Made by a program: the position numbers and the translations under genes. This document shows positions 21,252 through 23,721 of a stretch of 23,721 nucleotides of DNA, one piece after another. This stretch comes from Streptosporangiaceae bacterium (GTDB taxonomy: Bacteria > Actinomycetota > Actinomycetes > Streptosporangiales > Streptosporangiaceae): positions 1 to 23,721 of the forward strand of contig JASHTQ010000064.1 in assembly GCA_030040475.1 (NCBI GenBank), given 5' to 3'. Below the pieces are notes generated by a model. That model was not told the DNA's origin and did not search any database. It saw nothing but the letters and a program-made list of their open reading frames with translations. Within the stretch, counting starts at the first letter, position 1. Every line of letters begins with the position of its first letter.

Positions 21252-22268
21252 TTACCCGTTGTGCGGGACATGGTCCCGGCCGTCCAGTTGACGGGGCACG
21301 GCGGTCACGGGGACCGGCGGCCTGGCTGCGCCCGGCTGGGCGGTCGGCTGGGCGGTCGGCTGGAGGGCCGGTCGGGCGGTCGGCTGGGTGGCCGGTCGGG
21401 CGGCCGACCGGGCGGCAGCCGTGGCGGGGGCGGTGCGGCTGCTCTCGTCGCGCAGCCACGTCTGGTAGTCGCCGCGGACGCGGGCGCGGCTGGCCCTGAG
21501 CCGGGCGACGACGGCCACCGACAGGAAATACCCGACCTGCGGCAGCATGCCGGGCCGGCTCCGGACGATGGCGGTCAGATCGGATATCCGCGTCCTGTCG
21601 GCCGAGGCGTCGAGACCCTCCGCGCGGTCGATCTGCGCCATCCCTGTCACGCAGCGGGCTCTGCGGGACAGCAGGCCGGCGAACGTCATCGGCGGATGAA
21701 TGATGACCCGGGTGCCAGCCACCAGCACCGTCTCGTGCGGTTCGAACATGAGCGATGCGGCAAGGTCGTCTGCCTGAAGCGCCGGCAGGCCGGCCAGGCG
21801 CCGGTGCCCGGCCTCGCTCACGGCGATCACCCCCCGCCCCCACAGCCCGCGCTGGACCCCTGGCAGCAACGTCCAGACGTCGTAGTACCAGCGCACCCAC
21901 CACGGCCGCCTCGTCATGACCAGTTCCCGTAGCGGCGCGGCGGCCAGCACGCCCGGCTGGCGCAGCGCCGCCGCCAGTGCCCGGACATCGGCTGCCCGCA
22001 ACTCGACATCCGCGTCGACGTAAATGCGCGGAAAGCCGGCGGCAGCGCGGTCGCCCGCGGTCAGCGCCTCATGCTTGGAGGCGGCGGGAAGGGTCAGGAC
22101 CCGGACGGCCGGCCCGTATGAGGCCGCCACCTCGGCGGTGTCGTCCACGCAGCCATTGGCAATGACTATTATGTCCATCTCGCCCGGGTCGGCGTCTTTT
22201 ATGAGCTGCTCAAGAAGGCGCCCGATAACTCCGCCCTCATTGTGAGCGGGAATCACAACTGTCGTCAC
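21252..22268 (-). CDS. Family 2 glycosyltransferase with repetitive C-terminal tail
   Basis: A 338-residue GT-A glycosyltransferase. It starts at the very N terminus with VVIPAHNEGGVIGRLLEQL (4-22), followed by VIANGCVDDTAEVA (35-48), metal-binding YVDADVEL (83-90) and LQADDLAASL (164-173), which is the catalytic-base region. The usual Q/RxxRW motif appears only as SRRARCVTGM, so part of the canonical acceptor site has changed. After about residue 278 comes an Ala-Pro-Thr-Gln-rich tail made by a 12-bp repeat. The GTG at 22268 lies eight bases after a CATAAT -10 box, suggesting a leaderless mRNA. The flippase follows after 39 bases. It probably adds a sugar to the repeat unit; donor unknown. 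Confidence 0.84.
   Translation of the reverse strand: MTTVVIPAHNEGGVIGRLLEQLIKDADPGEMDIIVIANGCVDDTAEVAASYGPAVRVLTLPAASKHEALTAGDRAAAGFPRIYVDADVELRAADVRALAAALRQPGVLAAAPLRELVMTRRPWWVRWYYDVWTLLPGVQRGLWGRGVIAVSEAGHRRLAGLPALQADDLAASLMFEPHETVLVAGTRVIIHPPMTFAGLLSRRARCVTGMAQIDRAEGLDASADRTRISDLTAIVRSRPGMLPQVGYFLSVAVVARLRASRARVRGDYQTWLRDESSRTAPATAAARSAARPATQPTARPALQPTAQPTAQPGAARPPVPVTAVPRQLDGRDHVPHNG
21334..21417 (-). repeat. Seven 12-bp tandem repeats in the GT2 tail
   Basis: Seven consecutive 12-base units, from GGCTGGGCGGTC on the plus strand to diverged forms such as GGTCGGGCGGCC, code four-residue repeats of the QPTA/ARPA kind on the minus strand. The first two copies are identical, suggesting recent growth at the 3' end of the gene. 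Frame is kept whatever the copy number. Confidence 0.88.
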
Positions 22269-22282
22269 GTGACAGCATTATG
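22264..22282 (-). promoter_or_regulatory. Leaderless GT2 promoter with a palindrome on the start codon
   Basis: On the minus strand CATAAT (22277-22282) precedes the GTG start by eight bases. The perfect palindrome GTCACGTGAC (22264-22273) covers that start codon. Its core TCACGTGA recurs at 22746-22753 near the divergent priming transferase promoter. Confidence 0.45.
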
Positions 22283-22880
22283 AACGACCGTGACGGCTGC
22301 GGATGGCAATTAGTGATACGCGAGGAGATTTATTTCGTCGAGCACAAGGAACATTACCTGGAATATCCATGCGTTTACCCGGATATTCGGACAGGCCTAT
22401 TGCGCTTTATTATGCGGAATCCGCATGCACACGGCATATTAGCTGTCCGTCATGGAACGCTGCCTTCGCTAGCTGATGCCCGAATCCTGGTCGCCTGGCC
22501 GCCGAAGGGTGGCCTGGTGACAGCGTGCCCGTGCCCGTCGACCGCATGGTATGAATCCAGCCAGCGAGGAAATTATACGCTTTATCCATAAAAGGCGAAG
22601 TCGTGGTCACCCAGGGATCATGGCCCGCCACGACTTTGCTAGTGTTTGCCGTGCCGGGGCCTAACGGGACTAACGCCAGGAATCATTGGGGGGAACCAGC
22701 GCCAGAAACCGCATCTGCCAACTACAGATCAGATCCCGCGGAGTTTCACGTGATTTTCCGACAATAACGGACACCTGAGCGTTAGGTTCGGAGAGGAACC
22801 ATTCCGTTGACTGAGCGAGCCTTGGGCCTAGGGTATATAACTGGCAAGCGCAACCAAAAAGCCGGGGGGCGACCCGCGGC
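22283..22880. other. Long divergent regulatory region before the priming transferase
   Basis: About 600 bases of AT-richer DNA between the GT2 gene and the priming transferase. It holds an inverted repeat AAGTCGTGG (22598-22606) with CCACGACTT (22628-22636), two CTAACG copies (22661, 22670) and their complement CGTTAG (22780), the palindrome TCACGTGA (22746-22753), and GGTTC-N6-GAACC (22785-22800) just before a -35 box. A 103-codon open frame on the plus strand from 22280 has no coding bias. Confidence 0.5.
22807..22839 (+). promoter_or_regulatory. Likely promoter of the priming transferase
   Basis: TTGACT (22807-22812) is a near-consensus -35 and TATATA (22834-22839) a near-consensus -10. 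The gap between them is 21 bases, longer than the normal 17; GGTATA two bases earlier gives 19. GGTTC-N6-GAACC ends six bases before the -35, a suitable place for a regulator. Confidence 0.55.
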
Positions 22881-23721
22881 ATGAGCGTAACCGACAGCGC
22901 GATCGAGACCGGTTGTGTGGTCGACACCGGTCGCGAGATCGAGACCCGCCGCGCCGCCGAAGCGCGCGGCGCGATCGAGACCCGCCGCGCCGTCGAAGCC
23001 CGCTGCGCCATCGAAGCGCGCGGCGCGGTCGAGACGCACGGCGCGATAGAAGCCCGCGGCGCGATAGAAGCCCGCGGTGCGATAGAGGCCCGCGGAAACG
23101 CCGCCGTCCCGGGCACGAGGGCGTGGACGAGCGGCTACCTTCGCCGGGCGGCCCTGGCCGACTGGACGTGCGCCCTGGTGGCCGCGGTCGTGGCGGCCAG
23201 GATCCGGTTCGGGAACGAGGCCTACCTGCCGGTCACCTACCTGAGCTTCACGTGCGGGCTGCCCGTCGCGTGGGGGACGTCGGTGCTGCTGGCCGGCGGG
23301 TACGACACCCGGTTCATCGGGCTCGGCTCCGATGAGTACCGCCGGGTCCTCAGCGCCGCGGTCAGCCTGACCGCGGCCGTAGCGGTCGTCTCCTACGCGG
23401 CAAAGCTCGACCTGGCCCGCGAGTACGTGGCGATTGCCCTGCCGTCCGCGACCGTCATGGACCTGGCGGCCAGGTACCTGCTCAGAAAGCGCCTGCACAG
23501 ACAGCGCGTCCGGGGCTGGTGCGTACGGCGAGTCGTCGCGGTGGGCCACGCGGCGGCGGTGGCTCGCCTGGTTACGGTGCTGCGCCGGGACACCTACCAC
23601 GGCCTCGCGGTGGTCGCCGCGTGCCTGGTCGACACGCAGGAGGGCGCCGGGCGCGGGGGCACGGCCGCCCCGCCCGCGGACAGCATGCCCGCGGCCTGGG
23701 TGCCCTCGGCCAGGATTCCGG
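22881..23721 (+). CDS. Polyprenyl-phosphate glycosyl-1-phosphate (priming) transferase, N-terminal part
   Basis: The visible 280 residues are the N-terminal membrane half of an actinobacterial WcaJ/ExoY-type sugar transferase, which starts repeat-unit synthesis by moving a sugar phosphate onto undecaprenyl phosphate. After a hexapeptide repeat (7-72) come membrane segments at about 91-108, 116-138, 159-175 and 186-200, with the family block GYDTRFIGLGSDEYRRVL (140-157) and then the Rossmann-like VVAVGHAAAVARLV region. The catalytic C-terminal domain lies beyond the window edge, so activity cannot be checked. The ATG at 22881 has GGGGGG about 11 bases upstream and a strong promoter. The frame stays open to the window end. 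The repeat-rich N terminus is not typical of the family. Confidence 0.87.
   Translation, partial: MSVTDSAIETGCVVDTGREIETRRAAEARGAIETRRAVEARCAIEARGAVETHGAIEARGAIEARGAIEARGNAAVPGTRAWTSGYLRRAALADWTCALVAAVVAARIRFGNEAYLPVTYLSFTCGLPVAWGTSVLLAGGYDTRFIGLGSDEYRRVLSAAVSLTAAVAVVSYAAKLDLAREYVAIALPSATVMDLAARYLLRKRLHRQRVRGWCVRRVVAVGHAAAVARLVTVLRRDTYHGLAVVAACLVDTQEGAGRGGTAAPPADSMPAAWVPSARIP
22899..23096 (+). repeat. Eleven 18-bp repeats coding an (AIEARG)n tract
   Basis: Eleven consecutive hexapeptides, of which the last three are identical AIEARG and the others variants such as AIETRR, AVEARC and AVETHG. The DNA unit is 18 bp (GCGATAGAAGCCCGCGGC). The 3' copies are nearly identical and the 5' ones diverged, so the array seems to grow at the 3' side. 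Each unit has one Glu and usually one or two Arg at fixed positions. Confidence 0.92.

Noticed and set aside
22280..22591. 103-codon plus-strand frame in the divergent promoter region
   Set aside because: Third positions are close to random in G/C, unlike all real genes here, and there is no ribosome binding site or family.
22782..23600. Minus-strand frame across the priming transferase
   Set aside because: The plus frame carries the membrane segments and signature block of the sugar transferase; the minus frame is its repeat-driven shadow.

Overview
The DNA looks like the chromosome of a high-GC, soil-type actinobacterium. Nearly every gene ends its codons in G or C, several genes start with GTG or TTG, and three genes appear to be transcribed without a leader. 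The protein families also fit: tandem hotdog thioesterase, HxlR/FMN reductase pair, secreted right-handed beta-helix proteins with a 'PDxTNTGV' signature, and an actinobacterial-type sugar-phosphate priming transferase. Genus cannot be resolved from this window. I saw no rRNA, tRNA, insertion sequence, phage gene or CRISPR array.

Positions 1-5153 are a housekeeping and accessory flank: an AlkA-like DNA glycosylase, a two-domain hotdog thioesterase-like protein, a MarR regulator with a likely operator, a small hypothetical protein, a stand-alone short-lid adenylate kinase, a relic of the lysA 5' end, and an HxlR regulator with an FMN reductase (probably a redox or electrophile response pair).

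Positions 5112-11703 and 14934-23721 form an exopolysaccharide locus of the Wzx/Wzy type. It holds two Wzz-like chain-length (co-polymerase) proteins in divergent orientation, a Wzy/O-antigen-ligase-type polymerase, a rhamnosyltransferase-like GT2, and two paralogous secreted beta-helix proteins. A forward operon follows: WecG/TagA-type GT26, methyltransferase, GT4 glycosyltransferase and TuaH-like glycosyltransferase. Convergent to it lie a Wzx flippase and a second GT2. The 5' part of the priming glycosyl-phosphate transferase runs off the right edge. The inferred order of work is priming on undecaprenyl phosphate, extension by the GT26, GT2 and GT4-type enzymes, flipping by Wzx, and polymerisation by Wzy under control of the Wzz-like pair. 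The beta-helix proteins may bind or modify the polymer outside the cell. No tyrosine kinase (BY-kinase) domain is present in either Wzz-like protein.

Inserted at 12075-14368 is a TetR-ABC efflux unit. The transporter is a single-chain fusion with the ABC-2 permease first and the ATPase second. Its TetR gene appears leaderless and carries a palindrome over its -10 box.

Unusual features are: two very short leader ORFs that take the strong ribosome binding site and overlap the start codons of a Wzz-like gene and the flippase; several short tandem repeats (9, 12, 14, 15, 18 and 31 bp periods), including an 11-copy hexapeptide tract at the N terminus of the priming transferase; a decayed lysA fragment; and a strongly coding-like stretch at 2585-2785 with no start codon.
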